From NCBI GenBank assembly GCA_038323265.1, contig JBBQGT010000045.1, positions 1-22,576 of the forward strand: 22,576 nucleotides of DNA, written 5' to 3'. A program made the position numbers and the translations under genes. The notes beneath the pieces are model-generated. The model was not told where the DNA came from. It saw only the letters and a program-made list of their open reading frames with translations, and did no database searches. Shown here piece after piece: positions 7,802-14,535 of this stretch. Within the stretch, counting starts at the first letter, position 1; every line of letters begins with the position of its first letter. This DNA is from PNKC01 sp038323265 (GTDB taxonomy: Bacteria > Chloroflexota > Dehalococcoidia > Tepidiformales > Tepidiformaceae).

Positions 7802-7879
7802 ATGTCGAGTCAGTCTTTAATCATCCTCGTGGTGGTAATCATCGTGGTGCTCATTTTGACGGGTTACATCGTAATTTAG
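7802..7879 (+). CDS. 25-aa hydrophobic membrane micropeptide
   Basis: ATG at 7802 is preceded by GGAGG with five bases of spacing, an excellent ribosome binding site. The product begins MSSQSLIILVVVIIVV, continues LILTGYIVI and stops at TAG. From residue 6 it is almost only Leu, Ile and Val, enough for one transmembrane helix, and it has no charged residue. It is more AT-rich than its surroundings because of the ATC/GTA/ATT codons. It probably sits in the inner membrane, perhaps with the upstream DUF2171 protein or the hendecad membrane protein. No family is recognised. Such short genes are usually missed by gene finders. Confidence 0.6.
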   Translation: MSSQSLIILVVVIIVVLILTGYIVI

Positions 7880-7904
7880 CCGTCTTCCGACTGAGTGGGC
7901 GGGG

Positions 7905-8294
7905 CTACCTTATGGCGTCAACGTGACTGTCGCCGGGTTCGCTCCACTCCCGAAGCGCGGTGGGCGACCGTCCACCGCGACCAAACGGCCGGGATAACGG
8001 CTTGCACACATGAAGGTCGCGGCGGACCTCGCCGAACGCCTGGCATCCGAAGCGCTCCCAGTCGCCATCCAGCATCGCGCGGCGCCTGTCGGGCGGCAGG
8101 CTGTTGAGCAGCTTCCCGTAGGAGCAGGCAGGACGGGTTGTCACCCGCCTTGGCAGCGACAAGACGAAGTCAGTCGGATCGAGCTGGTCATCATCGCCGC
8201 TGAAGTCCTTGCCGATCGAGCCGGGGTTGCTCGCAGCTAGGAACGGGTTGTGTTCGTTACTGGGCCAGCGGAGCCGGAAGCGCAGAACTAATTC
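7905..8294 (-). pseudogene. Fragment of a phage terminase large subunit
   Basis: Terminase large subunits package phage DNA with an ATPase and a nuclease domain. On the minus strand one open frame runs from the end of rex to TAG at 7905. It reads LRFRLRWPSNEHNPFLAASNPGSIG, and ASNPGxxG is the ATPase coupling motif. DPTDFVL follows, then KLLNSLPPDRRRAMLDGDWERFGCQAF and RRDLHVCKP. The last part matches the hinge-to-nuclease linker pattern LP...RRAWLDGDWDxFEGQxF of terminases. Only about 130 residues remain of a usual 400-550. The N-terminal ATPase core and most of the nuclease are absent and no start is evident, so this is a remnant. The identification rests on motif recognition only. Confidence 0.68.
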
Positions 8295-8926
8295 GTCGAA
8301 GGCTCTCGCTGCTTGATGTAGAAGGTCATGCTCTGCATCGCCAGGACGGGATCAATATGGCGGATTACCACGTCTCGCGGCACGTGCGCCATGATGGGGG
8401 CGTAGTTGAGGATGGCGCGAATGCCGGCCGTCACCAGGCGGTCCACCACCCGCTGGGCCTCGTGCGCGGGCACTGCGACGATGCCGATATCCACGCGGTT
8501 TCGGGCAAGGAACGGATCCAGTTCGTCGGCATGCCGCACGTTCGTCCCGCCCACCGTGGTCCCCACCACAGCCTGGTTGGAATCGAACGCGGCGAGGATT
8601 TCGAAGCCCTGAGGGCCGAAGCCGCCGTACTCTGCGATCGCCTGGCCAAGCCTTCCCACACCCACAAGGCAGACGTGCCATTGGCGATCGATCCCGAGGA
8701 TCTCGCGCAGTTTGGTGAGCAAGCCGGGCACGTTGTAGCCGCGCCCCTGCTTGCCGAAGCGGCCAAAGTAGCTCAAATCCTTGCGAATCTGTGCCGGCGT
8801 CACGTCCAGGAGTTCGCCCAATGCCTGGGAACTGACCACCGACTCGCCCTTGGCCGCCAGCTCGCTCAGCGCGCGCGCGTACACGGGCAGGCGATTGATA
8901 ACGACTTCGGGGATTTCCAGCGACAT
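8288..8926 (-). CDS. rex: Redox-sensing transcriptional repressor Rex
   Basis: Rex is a dimeric repressor that leaves DNA when NADH binds, so it reports the NADH/NAD+ ratio. The product is 212 aa, full length. Residues 4-70 form the winged helix (IPEVVINRLPVYAR and the signature QIRKDLSYFGRFGKQGRGYNV). The Rossmann nucleotide loop GVGRLG lies at 89-94, and the C-terminal swapped helix ends MTFYIKQREP. The ATG at 8926 fits the family N terminus but has no Shine-Dalgarno sequence. A strong promoter and a Rex-like half-site lie upstream, suggesting autoregulation. Downstream of selA on the same strand, it appears to have its own promoter. Its last codons are duplicated at 4602-4637, consistent with use as an integration site. 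Confidence 0.95.
   Translation of the reverse strand: MSLEIPEVVINRLPVYARALSELAAKGESVVSSQALGELLDVTPAQIRKDLSYFGRFGKQGRGYNVPGLLTKLREILGIDRQWHVCLVGVGRLGQAIAEYGGFGPQGFEILAAFDSNQAVVGTTVGGTNVRHADELDPFLARNRVDIGIVAVPAHEAQRVVDRLVTAGIRAILNYAPIMAHVPRDVVIRHIDPVLAMQSMTFYIKQREPSTN
8301..8336. repeat. Right copy of the rex 3'-end direct repeat
   Basis: This is the partner of the repeat at 4602-4637, here forming the last codons of the intact rex gene. Differences at 8314 and 8317 change Leu-Gln in the remnant to Ile-Lys in Rex. Beyond the shared GAGCC the two copies diverge completely, on the side of the terminase fragment here and of the alkD-like gene at the left copy. Confidence 0.65.
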
Positions 8927-8941
8927 AAGGAGCGGGACCGG

Positions 8942-8959
8942 TTGTGAAATCCGTAACTA
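8942..8959. promoter_or_regulatory. Possible degenerate Rex operator
   Basis: TTGTGAA at 8942-8948 is a perfect half of the Rex consensus TTGTGAA-n4-TTCACAA. The other half (GTAACTA) matches at only four of seven positions. The site lies in the rex leader just downstream of the predicted transcription start, a good place for autorepression. Confidence 0.4.
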
Positions 8960-8966
8960 CCGCTGG

Positions 8967-8995
8967 AATATACGTGCGGCTCCAGGCTCGGTCAA
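8967..8995 (-). promoter_or_regulatory. Sigma-70-type promoter for rex
   Basis: On the minus strand TTGACC (8995-8990) and TATATT (8972-8967) are separated by exactly 17 bases. This predicts a start near 8960 and a leader of about 34 bases before the rex ATG. Confidence 0.7.
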
Positions 8996-9009
8996 TCGAA
9001 TTATTCGAT
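8995..9009. promoter_or_regulatory. 15-bp palindrome at the rex -35 element
   Basis: ATCGAAT-T-ATTCGAT is a perfect inverted repeat with 7-bp arms. It abuts and shares one base with the upstream edge of the rex -35 box, 16 bases after the selA stop. This position suits an operator or activator site. The factor is unknown. Confidence 0.45.
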
Positions 9010-9024
9010 AGATAACCTGTGGCA

Positions 9025-10389
9025 TTAGCTATCCCGATCGGGGTTGCCTGACAGGAGACGGACCAGCGCTTTTTCGATCAGTCTGTCCTCGGCGGGACGA
9101 ACAGTCCGCGGGTCTAGGAGGAGCATGCCGTCGGCGATCCGACCGACGATCGCCGGCGAGCCAGCACGAAGCCTCGCTGCGGCTGCGTCCGCGCCTCCCA
9201 TCGAGAATGCCGCGCACCAGGTTGGTACGCCTTCCCCGGGAAGCGATCCGCCGCCGACCATCGATGTTGCGGCGACGACCGATCCGTGGCCGCGGGCCAG
9301 TGCTGCCCAGCGCTTCGCCCGGCGCTTCAGTCCGTTGAGGTCTGCACTGACCATCCGCCAAATGGGGATCTCGACCGTTTCGGTCCCGTGCGCGTACGCC
9401 TGCAGAGTTGCTCCGAGCGCGGCGAGCGTCAGTTTGTCCACCCGCAAGGCTCGGGCCAGGGGGTGCCTGCGCAGATGTTCGATGAGTTCGGCGCGCCCAA
9501 CGATGATCCCGCACTGTGGCCCGCCGAGCAGTTTGTCGCCGCTGAACATCGTCAGGTCCGCGCCGCCGGCAACGCTCTCGCGCACGGTCGGTTCGTGCGC
9601 CATCCCGAAGCGGGTGGTATCTGGCAGGCAGCCGCTTCCAAGGTCATCGAGCAGCAGCCCGGAGTTCCGGTGAGCGATCTCGGCGAGTTCCCCCGGGAGC
9701 GCTTCCGCCGTGAAGCCCACGACTTTGAAGTTCGAGGAGTGAACGCGAAGGATGGCGGCCGTCGATTCGCCCCAGGCGTCGGCGTAGTCACGCCCGTACG
9801 TGCGGTTGGTCGTCCCAACCTCGCGCAGAACTGCCCCGCTCTGACGGAGGACGTCGGGAATGCGGAAGCCCCCTCCAATCTCAACGGCCTGGCCGCGCGA
9901 AACGATCACTTCGCGCCCGGTGGCGAAAACCTGCAGCACCATGAAGACGGCCGCCGCGTTGTTGTTGACGACGATGCCGTCCTCGGCGCCGGTGGTTCGG
10001 TGGAGGAGATCGCGCAGGTGCGTGTTACGGCTGCCTCGGCCGCCAGATTCGAGGTCGTACTCCAGGTTGCTGTAGCTTCGTGCGACAGCGTTCATCGCTT
10101 CGATGGCACGTTCGCTGAGGGGGGCACGCCCGAGATTCGTTTGAAGAATGACGCCGGTTGCGTTGATCACGGGCCGGAGAGACAGAATGGCGGACGTTGC
10201 CAGGAGGTCGTGGGCGCGGGCGGCTAACTCCGCGGATGAAGGTGCGGGAGCGCCCGCAGCGCGCGCCTCGGCGATCACCGTGCGTACAGCGTCAGTCGCC
10301 GCCTGGACGCTGGCGTCGCCATTCAGACTGGCGCGCAGATCGCCCAGCACGCGCTCCACGGAAGGCAAGTTGCGACGAGCGTCATCCAT
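9025..10389 (-). CDS. selA: L-seryl-tRNA(Sec) selenium transferase
   Basis: SelA is a PLP enzyme that converts Ser-tRNA(Sec) to Sec-tRNA(Sec) with selenophosphate, in the cytoplasm. The product is 454 aa, normal for the family. The N-terminal RNLPSVERVL helix binds tRNA in this family. VINATGVILQTNLGRAPLS (about 74-92), NNNAAAVFMVL and LLDDLGSG follow, and the PLP lysine is Lys286 in FSGDKLLGGPQCG. The ATG at 10389 gives the usual N terminus; the frame is open to 10458, but those residues do not fit the family. Neither start has a clear ribosome binding site. No selB, selD or tRNA(Sec) is seen in the window, so they must be elsewhere if the pathway works. Confidence 0.95.
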   Translation of the reverse strand: MDDARRNLPSVERVLGDLRASLNGDASVQAATDAVRTVIAEARAAGAPAPSSAELAARAHDLLATSAILSLRPVINATGVILQTNLGRAPLSERAIEAMNAVARSYSNLEYDLESGGRGSRNTHLRDLLHRTTGAEDGIVVNNNAAAVFMVLQVFATGREVIVSRGQAVEIGGGFRIPDVLRQSGAVLREVGTTNRTYGRDYADAWGESTAAILRVHSSNFKVVGFTAEALPGELAEIAHRNSGLLLDDLGSGCLPDTTRFGMAHEPTVRESVAGGADLTMFSGDKLLGGPQCGIIVGRAELIEHLRRHPLARALRVDKLTLAALGATLQAYAHGTETVEIPIWRMVSADLNGLKRRAKRWAALARGHGSVVAATSMVGGGSLPGEGVPTWCAAFSMGGADAAAARLRAGSPAIVGRIADGMLLLDPRTVRPAEDRLIEKALVRLLSGNPDRDS

Positions 10390-10468
10390 GCGCCAGTTTA
10401 GCGTTTCGGGCGGTCTGCGCGGTGCGAAGTGGGGTACGCGTGTGCCGACGAGGGCCATCGTTGACTTC

Positions 10469-10497
10469 GGTTGACCCCGCTGGGATTACGGTTAACC
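10469..10497. promoter_or_regulatory. Repeated GGTTRACC boxes in the selA/aminotransferase divergent region
   Basis: GGTTGACC (10469-10476) and GGTTAACC (10490-10497) start 21 bases apart, two helical turns. GGTTAACC is itself palindromic. They lie between the divergent starts of selA and the aminotransferase, and TTGACT at 10461 may be a -35 box. They are possibly an operator pair; the evidence is weak. Confidence 0.3.
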
Positions 10498-10526
10498 ATG
10501 AAACGACCCCCATTTGGAGTCCTCCT

Positions 10527-11615
10527 TTGAATCTACGCATCCCTGGTCCAACGCCTTGCCCGGACGAGGTACTCGCGGCTGGCGCCGGTCAGATGATGAA
10601 CCACCGTGGCCCCGAATTCGCCCAAATTATCCGCCGGGTGACCGACGGCCTGAACTGGGTTTTCGGCAGCTCGAGCGATGTACTTTCGTTCACCACCTCC
10701 GGCACGGGTGGCCTGGAAGTGGCCGTCGTCAATACGCTCAGCCCCGGCGACAAGGTGCTCTCCGTCTCCATTGGCTCGTTTGGCGACCGCTTGAGGAGCA
10801 TTGCGAAGACGTACGGTGCGGAAGTCGTTTCGTATGCGTTGGAATGGGGCGAAGCGGCCGACCCAGGCGTGATCGGGACGATGCTCGATGACGACCCGTC
10901 GATCAAAGCCGTCCTGGTGACTCACAATGAGACTTCCACGGGCACGACGAACCCGCTCGAAGCGGTCGCCAAGGTTGTGCGGGCGCACGGCAAGCTGATC
11001 ATCGTCGACGCTGTCAGCAGCATGAGCTCGGTTCCCTGCCCCGTGGAACGCTGGGACCTGGACGTGGTCGTCAGCGGGTCACAGAAGGGTTGGATGGTGC
11101 CCCCCGGCCTTGCGTTCGTGTACATGAGCGAGCGCGCTTGGGCGGCCAACGCCGAGGCGAAGATGCCGCGCTTCTATTTTGACGCCGCCAAGACCCGTGA
11201 CTCCTTGCAGAAGTTGCAGAACCCCTGGACGCCCGCCCTTTCAATCTACTACGCCATGGACAAAGCCTTCGAACTGATGCGCGCAGAAGGGCTCGAAGGG
11301 ATTTTCACTCGCCACGAGGCGGTAGGGCAGTACACCCGCGACCGGGTGAAGTCGCTCGGCATGAAGCTGGTGCCCGTGAACGAGCAGTTCGCTTCGAACA
11401 CGGTGACCGCTGTGTGGTGGCCGGACGGAGTGGATGGCAAGGCGATCAGCAAGCGCGCTCGCGAAGAATTTGGCGTCGTCATCGGCGGCGGGCAGGGCAA
11501 GCTGGAAGGCAAGATCTTCCGCGTGGGCCATCTTGGCTACGTTTCGCAGACCGATGTCGCCGATGCGTTGGATGTGGTCGAAAAACTGCTCGAAGAGTCA
11601 AAGCAACCAGCCTAG
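10527..11615 (+). CDS. Class V aminotransferase, alanine/serine-glyoxylate aminotransferase type
   Basis: This is a PLP enzyme of the AGT/SGAT group, moving an amino group between serine or alanine and glyoxylate or a related keto acid. The product is 362 aa with an N terminus typical of the family (LRIPGPTPCPDEVL). TSGTGGLE binds the cofactor phosphate, HNETSTGTTNP and DAVSSMSS (Asp161) contact PLP, and Lys187 in SGSQKGWM forms the Schiff base. The start is TTG at 10527, set by GGAG seven bases upstream; the longer frame overlaps selA. The next gene on the strand is a phosphoglycerate dehydrogenase, 111 bases on after a hairpin, so a role in serine synthesis or serine-glyoxylate exchange is inferred. 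The exact substrate cannot be read from the sequence. Confidence 0.92.
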   Translation: MNLRIPGPTPCPDEVLAAGAGQMMNHRGPEFAQIIRRVTDGLNWVFGSSSDVLSFTTSGTGGLEVAVVNTLSPGDKVLSVSIGSFGDRLRSIAKTYGAEVVSYALEWGEAADPGVIGTMLDDDPSIKAVLVTHNETSTGTTNPLEAVAKVVRAHGKLIIVDAVSSMSSVPCPVERWDLDVVVSGSQKGWMVPPGLAFVYMSERAWAANAEAKMPRFYFDAAKTRDSLQKLQNPWTPALSIYYAMDKAFELMRAEGLEGIFTRHEAVGQYTRDRVKSLGMKLVPVNEQFASNTVTAVWWPDGVDGKAISKRAREEFGVVIGGGQGKLEGKIFRVGHLGYVSQTDVADALDVVEKLLEESKQPA

Positions 11616-11641
11616 TTTGGGGTAAGAACCGCGCGCGAACA

Positions 11642-11669
11642 GAATGCCCGGTCACTCGGCCGGGCATTC
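11642..11669 (+). terminator. Hairpin terminator after the aminotransferase
   Basis: GAATGCCCGG pairs perfectly with CCGGGCATTC around an 8-base loop. Only GTGTTT follows, so the T-tract is weak and termination may be partial. Confidence 0.6.
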
Positions 11670-11699
11670 GTGTTTGGAGTTCGGCCGAGCCCATGCGAA

Positions 11700-11732
11700 T
11701 TGCATGAAACATCTTCGTAATGCAAAATGCAT
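11700..11732. promoter_or_regulatory. Three TGCAT-type boxes at the start of the HTH-serA gene
   Basis: TTGCAT (11700-11705) and ATGCAA (11720-11725) form an inverted repeat with centres 20 bases apart. A third, palindromic ATGCAT (11727-11732) overlaps the proposed start codon. The position suggests an operator, perhaps for the HTH domain encoded just downstream. Confidence 0.4.
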
Positions 11733-13505
11733 GAGTTGGATCACGCTGAATTTAGCAGAGTGCGGACAGACCTCGGGCTTTCGCAGGCCGGCATCGCCAG
11801 TGCGCTCGGCGTCGACCAGGGGACCATCAGCCGCTGGGAATCGGGCAAAGCGCGCATCCCTGCCGCCATCGAACTTGCACTCGTTACCCTCAAGGAGAAC
11901 ACCCAACCGATGACCGATCCTGCTCGTCCGCGAATCCTGATTGCCGACCCGATTGCCGCTGAGGGCATCGAGATGCTGCGCGCCGCTGGCGATGTGGATG
12001 TCAAAACCGGCCTGCCCGCCGATACCCTCATTTCGATCATTGGCTCCTATGACGCACTGGTGGTGCGCAGCGAGACGAAGGTGACGCGCCCGGTGATCGA
12101 GGCGGCGACGAAGCTTGTGGTCATCGGCCGCGCTGGCGTCGGCGTCGATAACATCGACATCCCGGCGGCCACGGAACGCGGCGTCATAGTGGTCAATGCG
12201 CCCCAGGGCAACACGATCGCCGCCGCCGAGCATTCGATGGCGTTGCTAATGGCGCTCGCCAGGCACCTTCCCCAGGCGGACGCCTCCATGCGCGCCGGGA
12301 AGTGGGACCGCAAGACCTACGTGGGCACCGAGATTCGCGGCAAGACGCTTGGCATCATTGGGCTTGGCAAGATTGGCTCGGAAGTGGCGCGCAGAGCCGT
12401 AGCTATGGAGATGCGCGTTCTCGCCGCTGACCCCTTCGTGCCCGTCGAGCGCGCAAAAGCGATGGGCGTGGAGTCTGTCGATTTCGAACAGCTGATCATG
12501 CTCTCGGACTTCATCACCGTGCACCCGCCGCTCACGGCCAGTACGAACGGGATGATCGGCGCGGAGCAGATTGCGAAGATGAAGGATGGCGTTCGGCTCG
12601 TGAACGTCGCGCGCGGCGGCATCATCGATGAAGCGGCACTGGCCGAAGGCGTGCAAAGCGGCAAGGTCGCTGGCGCCGCAATAGACGTTTTCACCGCCGA
12701 GCCTCCCGGAGACAATCCATTGCTCGGCGACCCCCGGATCATCATCACCCCGCACCTCGGCGCTTCGACCGCCGAAGCGCAGGAGCGCGTCGCCCTGGAC
12801 GTCGCCGAGCAAATTGTCGAGATTTTCGCGGGAAAGCCCGCGCGCTACGCCGTCAATGCCCCCATGCTCGCTCCGGAAACGCTGAAAGTCGTAGGGCCAT
12901 ACATGGCGGTCGCCGAGACCGTCGGAAGCATCGCCACGCAACTCGTCACGGGCAAGTTGGCCTCCATCCAGATCGACTACTTCGGCGAAATCGCCGACTT
13001 CGACGTCACGCCGCTCAAGGCGTCGGTGATCCGCGGACTGATGAAGCCGATCAGCGAAGAGAACGTGAACATCGTGAACGCCAGCCTTGTCGCGCAATCG
13101 CGCGGCTGGAACATCGATGAGCGATTGCAGTCATCGCACGAGGTCTTTTTGAATCTCATCCAGGTCAGGGTGCAGACCAGCGAATCCGAAGTCACGGTGG
13201 CGGGCACCGTCGAGCACGGCCAGCCGCACATCGTCATCCTGAACGGCCTGGATGTGGACCTGATGTCCGATCCTGGGACGTTCCTGTTGGCCTGCGACAA
13301 CGAGGACCGGCCCGGGATGATTGGCAAGATCGGCACCCTCCTCGGTGGGTTCGACATCAACATCCGCTCGATGCAGGTCGGCCGCCGTGGGCGCCGCGCC
13401 CGAGCGCTGATGCTCGTTGGCGTTGACGAAGCGCCTACGGATGAGCAGATCGCCGAGATCGAGGCCATAGACGGCATTTACAACGTGCGTGTGGTGGCCT
13501 TCTAG
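11727..13505 (+). CDS. serA: D-3-phosphoglycerate dehydrogenase (SerA) with an in-frame N-terminal HTH domain
   Basis: SerA oxidises 3-phosphoglycerate to 3-phosphohydroxypyruvate with NAD+, the first step of serine synthesis. From MTDPARPRILIADP (ATG at 11910) the protein is 531 aa and complete. GLGKIG (151-156) binds NAD, and the catalytic Arg235, Glu264 and His282 sit in ARGGIID, TAEPP and TPHLGAS. An ASB domain and a C-terminal ACT domain (DNEDRPGMIGKIGTLL) follow. The same frame runs 61 codons further upstream, without a stop, and encodes an Xre-type helix-turn-helix: LGLSQAGIASALGVDQGTISRWESGKARIP. The HTH cannot be translated without continuing into SerA. The ATG at 11727 has no Shine-Dalgarno sequence. 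SerA alone could also be made from 11910. Confidence 0.9.
   Translation: MHELDHAEFSRVRTDLGLSQAGIASALGVDQGTISRWESGKARIPAAIELALVTLKENTQPMTDPARPRILIADPIAAEGIEMLRAAGDVDVKTGLPADTLISIIGSYDALVVRSETKVTRPVIEAATKLVVIGRAGVGVDNIDIPAATERGVIVVNAPQGNTIAAAEHSMALLMALARHLPQADASMRAGKWDRKTYVGTEIRGKTLGIIGLGKIGSEVARRAVAMEMRVLAADPFVPVERAKAMGVESVDFEQLIMLSDFITVHPPLTASTNGMIGAEQIAKMKDGVRLVNVARGGIIDEAALAEGVQSGKVAGAAIDVFTAEPPGDNPLLGDPRIIITPHLGASTAEAQERVALDVAEQIVEIFAGKPARYAVNAPMLAPETLKVVGPYMAVAETVGSIATQLVTGKLASIQIDYFGEIADFDVTPLKASVIRGLMKPISEENVNIVNASLVAQSRGWNIDERLQSSHEVFLNLIQVRVQTSESEVTVAGTVEHGQPHIVILNGLDVDLMSDPGTFLLACDNEDRPGMIGKIGTLLGGFDINIRSMQVGRRGRRARALMLVGVDEAPTDEQIAEIEAIDGIYNVRVVAF
11893..11912 (+). promoter_or_regulatory. 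Possible internal ribosome binding site and start of SerA
   Basis: AGGAG at 11893-11897 precedes ATG at 11910-11912 by 12 bases, slightly long but usable. It would give a 531-aa SerA without the HTH part, matching the usual family N terminus. This is the main alternative to a fusion protein. Confidence 0.5.
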
Positions 13506-13575
13506 CGGTGGCGGAACTGCTCGCCTGGGGAACGTTGCTTTATGCTGACTCGAATCGAGGCACTGGAGTAACCAC

Positions 13576-13899
13576 ATGTTTATCGCCATGAACCAGTTTC
13601 AGGTGGACCCCCTCAGGGGCGCAGAGTTCGAAGAGGTTTGGCGGACGCGCGAGAGCTACCTCGACGACGCTCCGGGCTTCGTCCACTTCGCCCTGCTCAA
13701 GGGCGACGAAGCGGGCGATTACGTATCACATTCGACGTGGGAATCGCGCGACGCCTTTCTTGCGTGGGCGCAGTCCGAGGGTTTCAAGCGAGCGCACGGC
13801 GGAGGGATGCCCGAAGGCATCATCGTCGGCCATCCCCGCGCCCGCTTCTACGAATCCGTGCTTACGCAGACTCCGGCGGCGAAGGCCCCGGGCGTGTGA
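13576..13899 (+). CDS. Antibiotic biosynthesis monooxygenase family, IsdG/HmoA-like heme-degrading protein
   Basis: This is a 107-aa ferredoxin-fold protein starting MFIAMNQFQV. Asn6, Trp64 and His74 match the Asn-Trp-His triad of IsdG heme oxygenases (7/67/77) in order and spacing, and HSTWESRDAFLAWAQSEGFKRAH is the usual HmoA-type segment. A role in opening heme to release iron is therefore likely, although other members of the family are quinol oxygenases. The ATG has GGAG seven bases upstream. The stop overlaps the methyltransferase GTG start by four bases (GTGA), so the two are probably translated together. Confidence 0.85.
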   Translation: MFIAMNQFQVDPLRGAEFEEVWRTRESYLDDAPGFVHFALLKGDEAGDYVSHSTWESRDAFLAWAQSEGFKRAHGGGMPEGIIVGHPRARFYESVLTQTPAAKAPGV

Positions 13900-14534
13900 G
13901 CACGAAGCCGGACAACCCGCTCACGCCTGAGCACTTTCAACGCGAAGACGAATCTGACGACGCTGGCTTCTACCGCGAGCCGAAACTGGTGACGCACATC
14001 GATGATGCCGCTATAGCCGCGGCGTCCCGGTTTTACGGTGAACTGATCCCACCCGGCGGCGCCGTCTTGGACCTGATGACCAGTTGGGTCTCGCACCTGC
14101 CGGATGCGCTGGTGCTCGAACGCGTCACGGGCCTTGGCATGAACGCCGCGGAACTTGACGAGAACCCCCGGCTGACGGAGCGGGTGGTGCAGGACCTCAA
14201 CAAACAGCCCGTGCTGCCGTTTGAAGATCAGGCCTTCGACGCGGCCATCGTGACCGTTTCGATCCAGTACCTGACGAGTCCCGTTACCGTCTTTGCGGAA
14301 GTTGGCCGGGTGCTCAAGCCAGGCGCGCCGTTCGCGGTCGCCTATTCGAACCGCCTGTTCCCCACGAAAGCCGTGGCCATCTGGAGGGCGCTCGGAGACC
14401 GCGAGCACGCCGAGCTGATCGCGCTCTACTTCCGGCTCAGCGGGCGCTTCGGGCCAGCCCAGGCCCACGACATAAGTCCGGGACCGAGCAGCGACCCGAT
14501 GTACGTGGTGGTTGGCCGAAGCCTGCCGGATTAG
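13896..14534 (+). CDS. Class I SAM-dependent methyltransferase-like protein
   Basis: The 212-aa product starts at a GTG overlapping the previous stop. The SAM-binding strand reads GGAVLDLMTSWVSHLP (about residues 50-65), in place of the usual DxGxGxG loop. GMNAAEL, PFEDQAFDAAIVTVSIQYL and the motif-III-like EVGRVLKPGAPF complete a Rossmann methyltransferase fold. This DLMTSWVSHLP subgroup is found in many bacteria and has no function known to me; the altered loop makes SAM binding likely but unproven. Coupling to a heme monooxygenase suggests a shared role. The gene ends one base before the convergent Nudix gene. Confidence 0.82.
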   Translation: MSTKPDNPLTPEHFQREDESDDAGFYREPKLVTHIDDAAIAAASRFYGELIPPGGAVLDLMTSWVSHLPDALVLERVTGLGMNAAELDENPRLTERVVQDLNKQPVLPFEDQAFDAAIVTVSIQYLTSPVTVFAEVGRVLKPGAPFAVAYSNRLFPTKAVAIWRALGDREHAELIALYFRLSGRFGPAQAHDISPGPSSDPMYVVVGRSLPD

Positions 14535-14535
14535 T

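Noticed and set aside
10197..10526. Longer N terminus of the aminotransferase
   Set aside because: It overlaps selA in antisense, while TTG at 10527 has GGAG seven bases upstream and gives the family N terminus.
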